In this document: positions 1-11,495 of the stretch, one piece after another
How the letters are laid out: the number at the start of each line of letters is the position of its first letter
How positions within the stretch are numbered: position 1 is the stretch's first letter
Origin: Sphaeroforma arctica JP610
Taxonomy: Eukaryota > Opisthokonta > Ichthyosporea > Ichthyophonida
Reading direction: 5' to 3'
NCBI RefSeq assembly: GCF_001186125.1
Contig: NW_014040542.1
Span: forward strand, 208,025 to 235,986
Length of the DNA: 27,962 bases
The notes under the pieces: model-generated
Told to the model about the DNA's origin: nothing
Seen by the model: only the letters and a program-made list of their open reading frames with translations
The model's database searches: none
Program-made: the position numbers and the translations under genes

Positions 1-118
1 TTTCCACTTCGGGAACTAGCGTTTCCGACATCTTGCAAAGCTAGTATAGTAATAAGTATGGCTATTTATCTCGTCTATCTCATAAAGCCATTTAATCGAG
101 AGCACGGATTTAAATGTA

Positions 119-146
<28 letters not shown>
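119..146. repeat. (AT)n microsatellite
   Basis: Uninterrupted AT dinucleotide run of about 14 units. Confidence 0.95.
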
Positions 147-149
<3 letters not shown>

Positions 150-392
150 AAACTAAATACTACTGAGTGACAGCAGCGAGCGGTGGACCAGGGCACATTT
201 GCGATTTGTGCTTTTGGGTTTTTGGCTTTTTCGCCACTGATCTATTTATATATTCACGTCTTTGTAGGCTTTGATTGGTCGAAAAACTACTTTTCATTTT
301 CTGCTCGATTTTCGATCTTTTCCATTTTTTTAAAATAAAGCCAAACTTGAAACTGGACCCTCTGAGGCTCTGAGTCTTTGTTTGTACTGTAT

Positions 393-502
393 TCCTCTAC
401 TCTACTCTACAGTCTACAGTCTACAGTCTACACTCACTCTACAGTCTACACTCACTCTACAGTCTACACTCACACTACAGTCTACACTCACTCTACAGTC
501 TA
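393..502. repeat. Minisatellite: 7-bp units then 18-bp units
   Basis: The array starts with three copies of TCTACAG and passes into about five units of an 18-base repeat, CTCTACAGTCTACACTCA. One unit carries a CA-for-CT change and the last is partial. The 18-mer contains the 7-mer, so the longer unit probably grew out of the shorter one. Confidence 0.9.
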
Positions 503-546
503 TTCTCTTTCTCTCTCTCCTGTTGTGTTGTGAGAGAGAGAAGAAA
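503..546. repeat. Polypyrimidine/polypurine inverted repeat
   Basis: A CT-rich arm (TTCTCTTTCTCTCTCTCC, from about 503) is followed by a 12-base GT-rich loop and then a GA-rich arm (from about 532). The arms are nearly complementary and could form a hairpin. It lies directly after the minisatellite. No function can be assigned. Confidence 0.6.
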
Positions 547-1722
547 TAAAATAATATGCCTGATCGAGTGATCGGACTGTTGGAAGCATTTGTGTTTATG
601 TATATTTGATACTCTCTACTTCCTGCTCAACTATGTATGTTATACTTCTTTTTTTATTAATCGTTTGTAAATATTGCGATCGTACAAAGGGCGTTTCTTG
701 TTTATGGTCGTCGATATGGTATTGTAGCGTTGCTATTATATTACTGAAGTATACTCGCGCAAAATCTTATAACGCTGTTGATAAATTTGATGGACACAAG
801 GTGTCGAATATTCACGTGCATAAAACGTACATATATTGAATATGCGTCAACCCTGGCCTCAATGGAAATAAAATTCATAAACGCAACTACGGAGGATGGT
901 ATCCCTATCGTAATGAATTTAAGATTTGTGGGCTAATGATAAGCAGTCCCTCAGTCTGGAAAGTATGAATGAATTGCTATGATCAATAATAGGTCACAAT
1001 ACTGGAATCTGGCGGTTATAAATCGGACCGAGGGAGGGATCCATATCATATATTATAAAGCATCGATCTCCATATAAAGTTTCCCAATTCCCTTATAAGC
1101 TTCTTCAGCTCCTTATAATTTTATCATGTATGTCAAATATATTGCGACCCGTATTGAACTAAAGATCTCATCCGTGCCTTTTGCAGACCACTGACACCTG
1201 TGTTCAATACTTGAATTGAGAACTGTGCTTAAGAACGTAGCATGAAATGTTCTACTTTCTAGGTGTTCTGTAGCGTGAAGACGTGATATTGCAAGCTGGC
1301 TTAAGCGAATCTAGAGTCTGTGACCTGAGCGTCCACTCTATTGACGCAGGAATAAATGGGTTTCTTTTTATTCCAGCGTGCTTGTATAGAACACTAGTAG
1401 GGGCAGATATACGAGACACATGCTTGTATGCTGAAAGCGCACATCAGGTAACATAGGCTTTATAGCTTTGTTTTCAAAAAAAAAAACACTACACCCAAAT
1501 CATGATATTTCATGTCATATCATGATATTTCACGATGAGAGGCCATAATATTTCAATTTTGTCAATAATATTATGAAAAAGCGACGCTGAAATGCTCAAT
1601 ATGATTCCAGCAGAATTGAAGTTTATCTAAGCAATCAATCGATGAAATAGGCCATTTGAAGCCCACAGAGCGAATGTTACAACGACTGTACACTACAGGA
1701 GCCCTTCTTTAGTGTGAGCATT

Positions 1723-2222
1723 ATGTTGAACCCACAGGATGCACAGTACGTGAACAGTCAGCTCCAGATGCTCGGGGTATGGGTTGTTATGCGATCATTT
1801 ATATGAAGTATATGTGGCGTATGGGGTAAAATTTGATTAGCGATTGTCGCTATGAAGTACATATATGTTGTATATGCCCAAATTAGTATAGTGCCAACAC
1901 AATATTCACATGCAATTTTCCTCTTTTGAGTCGTCCGTGCGAGTATTGGATTTCTCTCATATGTACCTGGTTAATACAAACATAGGTACAAGATCTGAGG
2001 AATGAATAATGTGCACGAGTGCTTACGTTTTTCTTGGGCAATTTGTTGTTCGAGCATTTACTTACTGCACAATAAGTGAATATAGATATCGGATTGTGCA
2101 CCCTTTTAGCCCCGAACCTTCATCTGCATTAACGAAATAGGGAATGTTGACAAAAACATTGACGCATGCTTACAGACATACATCACGGACAGAGATGTCC
2201 AGCAGTATATACATATATGCGC

Positions 2223-2254
<32 letters not shown>

Positions 2255-2317
2255 CTGTGTCTGTGTCTGTGTGTCTGTGTCTGTATGTCTGTCTGTCTGT
2301 GTGTCTGTCCGTCTGTC

Positions 2318-2350
<33 letters not shown>

Positions 2351-2376
2351 CTATATATGTACTATATGTAAATGTA

Positions 2377-2427
<51 letters not shown>

Positions 2428-2451
2428 GTACACACATACAACACATGCATA

Positions 2452-2498
<47 letters not shown>

Positions 2499-2540
2499 AC
2501 ACACATACAACACATGCATATATATATTTATCTCTATCTA

Positions 2541-2581
<41 letters not shown>

Positions 2582-2587
2582 TTATAC

Positions 2588-2632
<45 letters not shown>

Positions 2633-2771
2633 TAAATACATACACACATATATACATACAGTTATATATTTGTAGGAATGAATTTACCATTGTGTATATG
2701 TATTTATATGTGTGTGTGGGTTGTGTGTGTGTGTGTTGTATGTATGTACGTATATTTTGATGTATGTATGT

Positions 2772-2815
<44 letters not shown>

Positions 2816-5800
2816 TTATATAAGTGTGTGTGTCTGTGTCTGTGCGTGTTTCTGTTTGAATTTTTTTTATGTATGGTTGAGGGTGTGGGGCATGTATATG
2901 CGTATGTGTATGTGTGGAATATATGTATCTACGTATGTATGTATGTAAATGTATATTTGTATGTGTGTGTGTATATACGTTTATGTTTCTGTTAATGTGT
3001 AGTTGGAGGTGTATGTGTGTATACGTTTATGTTTCTATTAATGTGTAGTTGGAGGTGTATGTGTGTATGAGTACATGTCTGTTGCTCGCGCATCGCTGCT
3101 CAAATATGTATCTGCTGTCTGAGCGAACTACGTCCTGTGTAATACAATCCTCTATCTGCTGTCATCACTAATTGATTCTTTTGTCTCTTCTACAGTATAA
3201 AAACCATCGAGATGTAAGTGATGATGTTTGCCGCACACTGACTGAATACCCGAGTCTCAAACCGAAGACAGAACTTTACACCACAAACGATGGCCGAAGT
3301 AGACAACTGCTAAACTTATCAGGTAGGTTTGGACAAGTCTGTTGTGTCCAGGCACTACATACTGAAAGCTTGAATTGTTCCTGTGTTGTACATAGACTAT
3401 ATATTTATACTTGCTCTGCTTTGATTGGTGTTTTTGGCATTACAGCCTTGTGCTAAATGCTGCTGTATTTTTTTTCTAGTCAAACTTAAGAACCCTCCAT
3501 AGGCGGAAACAACAATAGTATGTTACTAGAAATCCCTATAGTCGTCGGACATATAGTGCATGATAATATGTTTTACATTAAGTGCATCTTGTGTAGTATC
3601 ACAATCTAATAAAAATTATCTAATCCGCTCGAACGCACCCAACAGGTACTCTGCCCATCGACTATAGGGGGTCCAGGTATAATATCCCCGTGGTTGTCTG
3701 GTTATTAGATGTACATCCCGAGATCCCTCCGGTCGTATTTGTAGTACCTACAGCAAATATGTTGGTCAAAGCGGGTCAGCACGTGGACAACGACGGACTT
3801 GTATACCACCCATACCTGTCGTCCTGGGCGCGAGGGGTATGTCTATGAGCTGTGTGATTGTGCTTCAAATATCTGCAACGCCCCGGTTATGAGTCAAGCT
3901 TCATGAAAGCGATAAGTCTTAGCTATGATTGGCTTTTTTTATGTATCAAATAGATATCTTTACATAGATGTGTGGACATAATTAAACTTCGATATTAATT
4001 CAGATGCTTTGCTGGCAATATTCCCAGATCGCCAACATTGTTGCTTAGTTACTACGTCGAGTACTCTCAATACAAAACTTATCACCTCTTGTGAACCGCT
4101 AGTGCTCAATACCAATTGCTTTATTGCTGCTTGTTTATTTGGCTATTGCGAGCAGACGCTTGTTATTTTCGTTTTCTGTACAGTTGCATGATATATTCCG
4201 ACTTTGCTCACTGCTATAGCCAGTTGCTTCTAACACCTGAAACTACACTATACTCTCATTGCCTGCAGAGTACGTTATCCGGACTGATGTACTACTGCCG
4301 AGAAGTTTTCAGCTTATCTCCGCCAGTTTACGCCCGGCCACAGAATCAACCCTCAGTACAAAGAAACCAATCAATGCCCCCGAATCATGGTGGGTACGGA
4401 GGGGCAAGTAGCTACGCTGGTAAGAACGCAAAAGAAAATTTGTATCGCTTGCAAGTGTAGTATCTCGTACACTTGTCCTCGCGTACACCTGGGGGGGGGG
4501 CGGGCACAAATCAAGCTGCTGTTTGCACTCGAAAAAATGCTACTAGAAGCAGCATATCCATTCGATGTGTTTGTGGCCTTGAATAAGGCTAGTATTATAA
4601 CACACATATTTTGTCAATTTCCGTTGAAGCTGGCCCTTGATGATTAGATTTTTTAACCTTCACCAGCAGCACAGCCTCCCGCCGGGTTTGCGGCACAACC
4701 ACCTGGTGGCTTCGGGGGGTATGGCCCTCCCTCTAATTTCGGACCTCCAGCAAACTTTGGTAGAACGTTGTCGACCAGCGAGATGGCTACCGGGTTTAAA
4801 CCTCCCGGTATGTATGCATATTTCTCAACGAATCGTTTCCATGTCAAGGGAATAATTGATTCAGGATGTGGACTGTATTGAGTCTTGTGTAGCTACATGA
4901 GATTTAGTAGCACCCATTGCTTTCTAAAATGCATTCTGTTAGTCAACCGCCGTATAAGTTATTAACAGGGTATGCAGTGTTAGTGTGTATGGCGTGTGCG
5001 TTGTTAGTATAGTATGGCGAAGTGTGAGGAAGTACGTCGCTCAATCTCCTTCTCTAATTGTGTGTGAGGATGCACGATCTCTCTGAAATGCTGATATCTT
5101 CCACTACGGGTGAAAATAATGGTAGGTAAGGAGTATATGGCTAGCGATGTGTTGTTGGGACACATCTTTTTTCAGTGGCCGTTTAGAAAAAAAATGACCT
5201 TTGATGAAAAAGTGCACTGTCGTCGCGATTCGGAACTAGGCGTTGATAACATGACATATGACGCTGGGGAGGCATCCTATCTGTTTAAATGGCACTACTC
5301 GTTGGTACTCCCGCCGTACCTTTCAAATTGAATCATGTAGTGTATTACTTTTTATTAGGCACATTAAATTCTTACACTTCACTGTAGCATCCATCACACC
5401 TCCAGCGATGCCGGTAAGACCTCCTGATATATACAGTGCAACGCAGCAACAACAGTCGGCACAACACAAGCAACAGCCAAACGAGCAGAATGAGGTTGAC
5501 AATGCGATACACGACGATGTCTTACTGATGTCTCTCAGGAGTGCCGTAGCTGATGTATGTGGTCAAGATATTTTTATCAGCAAGCTGCTATTATTATACA
5601 TACATCGGCGCGTGAGAGAGAGTGAGTGAGAGTGAGAGGAAATTCGAGCATGACATCCTGATTATTTGTGCTTTGTTCTAATTTAGTTTATAAAATTTAA
5701 CGAGTTCAGGAGTTTTGTAGCCCGTGTTTTTATTCAAAGAAAAATCCCTAATATTTCATGTGCTCAAACATCGTGCGCTCTGATTTACAGAGACTTTCGA

Positions 5801-7374
5801 GAGAAGTGCCGCTGATAGATTCGGAGAATAGTACAGTGATGAACCACGAACTGGAGAGTTCGTCTACTCTCTCGAGCAGTAGCAGAAAATTAGAGTCCAT
5901 GCTTGAATATATTACGAGTGAAGAGGTATGACCAGTCATTTATTTATTTTAAATTGTCATTACCCATTGCTGTAGTGAATCCACTCGAAATCTCAAATCT
6001 CAAATCGCGTCTCCGTTCATGTGATTAGCATGTGATCCGCACTTGACATATCTTATATGCTTCAATTTTCGTGATAATTTTTCAGTTTTTTGTTTGTGAG
6101 TCATATACCTATTTCACGCTTCTCAGCACATAATCTATCCCCGCAGAATCGATGATTGATCTCATAGCGCGTCCTTGAAATGAGACGACCTCTGTTTCTG
6201 CATTATATAACATGATATTGCTTTTATCTAAGCCTTTTCGTCCCCAATTCTGTACTGTCGTAGTATCGCATTGACACACAGCTGAAAGAATACACGAGGA
6301 AAACTGCTGAAATAAAAAAGTCTCTAGTAACTATGAAAGAATCGGAGGGTGAGGAACAAGATCTCGAGTCAATGACGAGACCCAAATATGCATTGTATAA
6401 GTAAGTGCATAACGCCAACGATGATTTACATGCTTAGATAGAAGTGATATTTGTTCAAGGTAGTGTCTGCGTATCATCTGCGTTGCGCGTAGTTTACAGC
6501 TGGGCATGCACCAACCTTTAGAATTTATGAATGATTCGAATGACTTATTGGGAAGGGTGCTGTCTCCCTCATTTGCGAAGGTTAGGCACCATCGTTGAAT
6601 GTTTTGCGCACGTTGACATAGTATTTATTACTCTCGTCTCGTCGCTCATGACCTTCATTGCGATGTTCCTCAGTCAATTAATAGATGCGGTGGCCAAGCA
6701 TCACGCCGTTGAAGATGTGGTGTACTATCTCGGTAAGCGTTTGTACCGAAAAGATGCCGACGACGACATATTCACACTGGACAAATATATGAAAGTAAGT
6801 TTATGAGTTAATTTGGTGTACGCTCAATCTTTCTGCGATACAGTAGTGTCTCATAGAAGTGTTCGTCATGTCGACGTCGGTTCAATACGTCCAGTAAAAT
6901 TCGATTCTGGCTATCCAGCTGTCGAGCGGTGTGCTTTCGTAGTCACTTAGGCGTGAACAAAACTACTGTATCTTTTATTGTGTTGCTATAGTTAAAAAGA
7001 TAAAAATATATCTCAAACTTAAGTCTGCTACATGGCTGCACGGGGATATTATCGTCTTCTCTGTATCGGGTCTGTCCTGTTGCTTTAGTGTTGTCAGTTT
7101 CATCGACTGAGTGGTCGACGTAAATGTCGCTTGCTGTGTGATGTACGTCTCGAGTTGAGCTAGCGACTCATCGGGCGAAGTGATAAAAACGATGTGTGTT
7201 CTCCATCGTCTCTGTTACCATACTTTTCGAGCATTCGCCATTTGTACTAATAATATGTTGTTTTTACTCTATATACGAGTGTAGTACATTCGGCAGCTAT
7301 TTCGCGAGGAATTCCATCACCGCTCCACGATTAAAGTGGCTAGGAAAGAGGCTGGCCTGCCAGAGTATATATAG
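1723..7374 (+). CDS. TSG101: TSG101/Vps23 homologue, ESCRT-I subunit (10 exons, 437 aa)
   Basis: Exons: 1723-1776, 3196-3322, 3646-3836, 4269-4419, 4667-4807, 5388-5554, 5791-5925, 6264-6400, 6674-6794, 7285-7374. They total 1314 nt with TAG at 7372-7374. Every junction is GT-AG with matching phase. The family sorts ubiquitinated cargo at endosomes and acts in membrane scission. Residues 1-148 form a UEV domain, an E2 fold without the catalytic Cys: the family-typical Tyr stands in [11 protein letters not shown]. The YRGSRYNIP loop and the Met of ANMLVKAG match the human PTAP-ligand pocket. Residues 149-255 are Pro/Gly/Gln-rich ([13 protein letters not shown]), about 256-360 are predicted coiled coil (KLESMLEYI), and about 365-437 are the steadiness box ([26 protein letters not shown] at the end). 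Human TSG101 has 390 residues; the surplus is mostly in the linker. Exon 1 ([10 protein letters not shown]) is the least certain part because the N-terminus diverges in the family, but its phase and donor fit. Confidence 0.95.
2216..2965. repeat. Compound microsatellite block (AT, GT, TGTC, TATG)
   Basis: Long (AT)n tracts lie at about 2326-2350, 2384-2425, 2459-2494, 2545-2575 and 2781-2808. Between them are (GT)n runs at about 2236-2254 and 2600-2625, TGTC/TCTG runs at 2255-2320 and TATG runs further right. A unit of AT tract plus CTACACACATACAACACATG occurs twice with a 69-base period (non-AT parts at 2426-2455 and 2495-2524). Alternating purine-pyrimidine tracts of this length favour cruciform or Z-DNA and are prone to slippage. 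Confidence 0.95.
2974..3065. repeat. 46-bp tandem duplication
   Basis: Two adjacent 46-base copies (2974-3019 and 3020-3065) starting TATACGTTTATGTTTCT differ at one base. The duplication is at the right edge of the microsatellite block inside intron 1. Confidence 0.9.
4661..4675 (+). promoter_or_regulatory. TSG101: Tandem NAGNAG splice acceptor of TSG101 exon 5
   Basis: The 3' splice site reads CACCAGCAG. AG at 4665-4666 opens exon 5 at 4667, and AG at 4668-4669 opens it at 4670. Both keep the phase after exon 4, so the two products differ by a single Ala at the start of the Pro/Gly-rich linker (around residue 175). Which site is used cannot be told from sequence. Confidence 0.6.
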
Positions 7375-7589
7375 TTGAGCTCAATCCATCCGTATGGCGC
7401 GGTTCTGTGGTTGCGGCTATAAATAACTACGAAAAGTAGCCATTCAGTTCAGGTTCACATGGAGCTCTAGCAAGAAACAATTTCAATGCGATTCGTAAGT
7501 CGTAACATGAAAATATATTCGGAGTTGCATTCATATACACCTTTTACCCTTAAAGGCAATCAGTTTCACATTTTTTAAATCCTTCATTT

Positions 7590-7595
7590 AATAAA
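7590..7595 (+). terminator. Candidate poly(A) signal of TSG101
   Basis: An AATAAA hexamer lies 215 bases after the TAG stop of TSG101, a normal 3' UTR distance. No transcript evidence is available and other A-rich hexamers exist nearby. Confidence 0.35.
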
Positions 7596-8452
7596 TAATG
7601 GATTAGTACACGCCACAATGAACCGATACAGGTAATTTGCAATGCCTCCGAAGAAATCCGACAAATCTATGGTTGTTGTATTTTTGGCTCACTATTCGTA
7701 CGCTATATATCATGTACTGCAAACTTTTCGAGAATAAACAATATCTCTGCAACCGGGTTTTTGTATGACGTCCGCGCGGCATCGCTCTCTTTGATATATT
7801 TAAATTCATGTGATACCACTCGCCGCACAGTCGATAATTAGGTGCGATGTCTCGAAACCCACGTGCAGTTCAATGGCAAATACCACGATCTCGATGTTGA
7901 AGTTACGTTGGTGGAACTGATCCTTTTGAGTAGACAGTCCGACATGATGCCGCTCCTGTCGCCTAAAGGAAGAGAATGAGCTATGTACATGATGCCGGAA
8001 TACAATACAAGTGGTCTACACTACAGAACTTGCTGTATTCGCCTAGTATCCAATCGATCACAGTTTCTTTTAAATTTTGAGAAGGACCAATTCAAATGGT
8101 CAGTTTGTCGTACACCATTTATAGATTGCTGCCCGTCGACAAAAGTATCTATCCTCAGACCCTTCAATCTCTATTTTCGTAAGTCCATTTCAATCCTTTC
8201 TGTAGTTTAACATCTATAGGTTGCTGCGCTACTCAAATTTAGACACAAAACTACTTGCCCATAAATATAACTTGGTGTCACTGCTGACCATTTAGGGCGT
8301 AACCGCTGCGTGTATGTGTATCTCGACCACCGTCGCTTCTCATCAAGTGTTCGCGATACAAAATGAAAGCTCACACGCGACGCCTTTGGGTGATGACATT
8401 CGAGATAACTCTGGTAGCTGCGTCTGGGGCAAATGATTTAGACTGCTCAATT

Positions 8453-8617
8453 ACATCAGGACTTTCCAGATGGTAGTCTCATCATCGCTTTTTTGGTGTC
8501 TTGAAACCGGAAAACTGCTATGCATATGAAGGTCACCGATGTAGTATATGCCGCGAAGGTGTAGCGTGAAAGTTTGACTGTCGATGACAACTTCCGAACA
8601 GTCAAAAAATATTGTGG
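8453..8617 (-). pseudogene. Remnant of an unidentified coding region, weakly protease-like
   Basis: On the minus strand a run of about 55 open codons reads plausibly as protein, with the core TFTLHLRGIYYIGDLHMHSS followed by an acidic stretch and IWKV. From memory this resembles the 'LRGIIYYG.-HFTSR-.-IW' pattern of ubiquitin-protease-like domains near the C-terminus of some large DNA-transposon proteins. An open stretch just upstream on the same strand (8620-8690, containing FTIDDMRIGDSIQF) may belong to it. Nothing complete remains. The family call is a guess, and chance similarity in AT-rich DNA is possible. Confidence 0.22.
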
Positions 8618-11132
8618 CCTCTCACTCACTTTTAAATTGAATCGCCTATTCTCATATCATCGATGGTAAAACTTTCATGTCCACTCCAACACTGCATGGG
8701 GTAGAAAAATTGTCGCAATTCTTACAACTTACTCACGACGAATATCTCCGTCGTATATGTTCTGGGAGATCTTCTATTATTTATGTACAGGTCGGTCATA
8801 TGGGACCGTCTTGTGCCTTAAAGAGCACTTGCTGCTGTGTCATTATTATATGACACTTGACACCAAAGAGCTGCAGTACTTTCTTATAGTCGACGTCTAT
8901 TATAGTTTGTTAGGAGTTCTAGTGAGGGTTATTCTCCGAAATATATCATTTTGTTTTCCCTTACTAGCAAGTGAGATACTCATGTTAAAGAATATGTATC
9001 TTCCTCGTACTAACTGATTACCCACAGTTACACACTAGAGGACTGTCAGCTTGATTCAAGCATGACGTCCTTGAGGTTATAAGCATTGGATAAAATGGTG
9101 AAACTCGAGATACTCTCGAGTTATGACCATCAAAAGCCAATAAGGTTTAAAGTCACTTTTCTTTTTAAACGGATTTTAGCTTATAGGCAAATACCGAATA
9201 TTAGGCACAATATCTGTATGTAGCTAAAGTGCATAGTAAATAGGACAAAAGCTTTAATATATAGTGGAACAATGACCTAAAGGGTCAGTTGTTTACAATT
9301 TAGTCTAAACATACTTGTAAGTATTTATTTATTACTTTACTTCTCGTATAAAATCGCACCTCTATGGTGTACCAGTCACGTTCGCTGCATCTGAAGAATC
9401 ATATTCTATACTAAACTCGCTTGTGCATCAGACAACCTGGAATAGCTCCGTCTGTTGTGATTTAAATATGTTTGTACGTTAGTTTGAGTTGTCCGTTGTC
9501 TACTTTCATCTAGTTGTTCTCCCGAACGCTTGCACGTGGTTAAGATCCCTATCAATGATAGACACTTTTAGGTTGTTCCAAATTATAATACAGTTTCTTA
9601 TCATCAAATAACTCGTCACGAAATTTATGAAAATATCTCACGTATGCTGCTGTTTAGATTCAACCGGAAAACTGGATTCCAAAGTGGATTGATATACTTG
9701 CTACTCCGATCTGTAGATGAGGGTATTTCAGAATTAACACTATTAAAAGTTGGTGCTAATATTTCTGGTTTTACCTGCGAAGGTCATCCGATCTGAACCA
9801 GAACTCCAAAAATGCCCAAAGCGCAATATAATGTATGCATCACTCTAGAATCATAATGTGTGTTGGCGATGGCGAGCATAGGTGCGTCTAGTATAACGCA
9901 ATTGCACCGAATCTCAAGGCCTGAAGAGATATCAGCACGATGGATGATCGCAGAGATAGTTTTTCATCGCAGTGTATGATAGCGATATTGCGGCCATACA
10001 TTTTGCGACTTGCTAAAAGAAAATCAACACAATCGATTGATCTTCGCCCGTTTCACAAAGATCAGCCGGATGTCTCTGATGTGGCTCGTTCTATCCAAAC
10101 ATTGCCGATGAGGTAGATTTTGAAAAACTACATTAAGTTCTGAACTCAAAGTTGGCACGAACCCGGAGACTGTCGAACGGTTGCCGAACGGTTTCCTCGC
10201 TTACATTACTTGTATATTTGTAGTTTACTATGCTCCAGGAACTAAATCGATTTCGCCTTCACCTTGGTGGCAAAGCTGTAACGTATGTCACCCTAGGCTG
10301 CGAACGGTTATGGTCTATGATGGAATACGTCGTATACGTACAAAAATACTCGACGATGGTTGTTGATGACGTCGAAAAATTCTGATGGCCAAACATATCT
10401 GAGGTAGCACTTTTTTTCTCTTCTCATTCCATTTCATCAATTTATATACCCAGAACGAATCAAATATCAATTCGTAGAGAAGCCAAACTTGGTGTACCAC
10501 CGACATACGATGTTGGTATGGGTCAATACTCACAACAACACAACCAGGTGTCCATGTCTGGTGATGGTTTGGGTTTGATGATGTTGTATGCGCCGCGAAA
10601 AGTCAATGGCAGTACCTGTAATAATTAGTGGACACAATTACATCAGAAACTGACAAGTATTATATTACGACTAATAAATACTGTCATTTTTTAGACATAG
10701 CTTATTGCTTATTCTTGGGGGATGTATGAATATCAGCGCTTTAAGACGGTTCTATGATAGTGTTGTTTATTGATTAATAGTCAGGCGGCCATAGTATATC
10801 TTCGCAGAGTCCCGAATGGATACAGAGTGGTATTTAGAGGGCTTGTCAGCACCATTATCCACGTAAAGCATTTAGTTGAGGCTATATCATCACGCCTAAT
10901 TTAGTCTTGATATTCCTACTCTGTAGGTTACGGATAAGATCCGCATCGACATTGCTATTCAATTGACTTTATAGTTCGGTTCTTTCCGTACTGTTTCGCC
11001 TCGCATTATGGTTTGCCTGGCCTTATGATACCACATTATGTAAGTCACGCATCTCTTGCCGTTTTGTAGGTTGAGGATTAATGAGTTTATATATGATGCG
11101 ACATAGTTGGGTATCAAGCTTGATAAGGGTCT

Positions 11133-11495
11133 TTAGCTCCAAAACATGAATGTAACTGAGGCATTTTCTGTCAAAATGATTCTACATACACGAAGACATT
11201 CGTAAACACAAACACATGGTGATAGAGGCGAATGGATACTTATTTGCCAATAGGTATTTATGAGTATTAATACCTGGGAGGAACATTTATGGAGGACATG
11301 AGTTGTTCGATCAATCTCATTCCGATTATTCTCATCCATGTCACCAGGTGCATCAATACACTTGCGATAAAATCCAAGAATAGGCACCTGGTCGACTAAA
11401 ACTGGGACAATCAAGGCTCTGATAAATGGGTTTTGATATTCAGTGGGCAATGTAAAGGCAGTCGAGGTAAGAGTGGGCCGAGATGCTTTCGGCAT
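11133..11495 (-). CDS. Unidentified exon-like ORF
   Basis: The minus-strand frame begins with ATG at 11495 and stays open for 120 codons. The first 74 codons (MPKASRPTLTSTAF... to HVLHKCSSQ) look protein-like and end in CAG exactly before GTATTA, a fair splice donor (last exon base 11274, phase 0). The residues after that point are low-information and probably intronic. Downstream on the same strand, a second open stretch at about 11012-11145 (containing ELKTLIKLDTQL and KLINPQPTKRQEMR) could be a following exon, but its acceptor is poor. I recognise no family. It may be a small host gene, a fragment, or chance. Confidence 0.22.
   Translation of the reverse strand: MPKASRPTLTSTAFTLPTEYQNPFIRALIVPVLVDQVPILGFYRKCIDAPGDMDENNRNEIDRTTHVLHKCSSQVLILINTYWQISIHSPLSPCVCVYECLRVCRIILTENASVTFMFWS

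Larger units (their letters stand above)
1..1722. other. Spacer upstream of the TSG101 gene; no gene recognised
   Basis: No reading frame here is convincing. A 70-odd codon frame around 606-839 has biased, low-information composition and no recognisable domain. The stretch holds an (AT)n run, an 18-bp minisatellite and a hairpin, listed separately, and a short A-run near 1477-1488. A 12-base direct repeat occurs at 1501-1512 and 1521-1532. The promoter and 5' UTR of the TSG101 gene must lie in its right-hand part, but no TATA box or initiator stands out. Confidence 0.6.
1777..3195 (+). other. TSG101: Intron 1 of TSG101 (1.4 kb), microsatellite-rich
   Basis: This is the longest intron of the gene (donor GTATGG, acceptor CTACAG). 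The other eight are 236-580 nt. Its right half is almost entirely simple repeat. The open frames there are artefacts of the repeats, encoding runs of Tyr-Ile or Cys-Val. Confidence 0.85.

Noticed and set aside
606-839. 77-codon plus-strand ORF with a hydrophobic start.
   Set aside because: It has no ATG at its start, no recognisable domain, and a composition expected of random AT-rich DNA.
2106-2995. Several ORFs of 75-173 codons rich in Tyr-Ile, Cys-Val and Thr-His.
   Set aside because: They are translations of AT and GT microsatellites, open on both strands, and lie inside TSG101 intron 1.
7800-7870. Minus-strand IIDCAASGIT, which looks like a copia-type protease active site.
   Set aside because: No neighbouring protease or Gag motifs lie in the right order, the opposite strand is equally open, and the match is only a few residues.
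10220-10380. Plus-strand RFRLHLGGKAVTYVT, slightly like a Ty3-type RNase H segment.
   Set aside because: The Asp expected in that motif is absent and no RT or integrase motif is nearby; probably chance.
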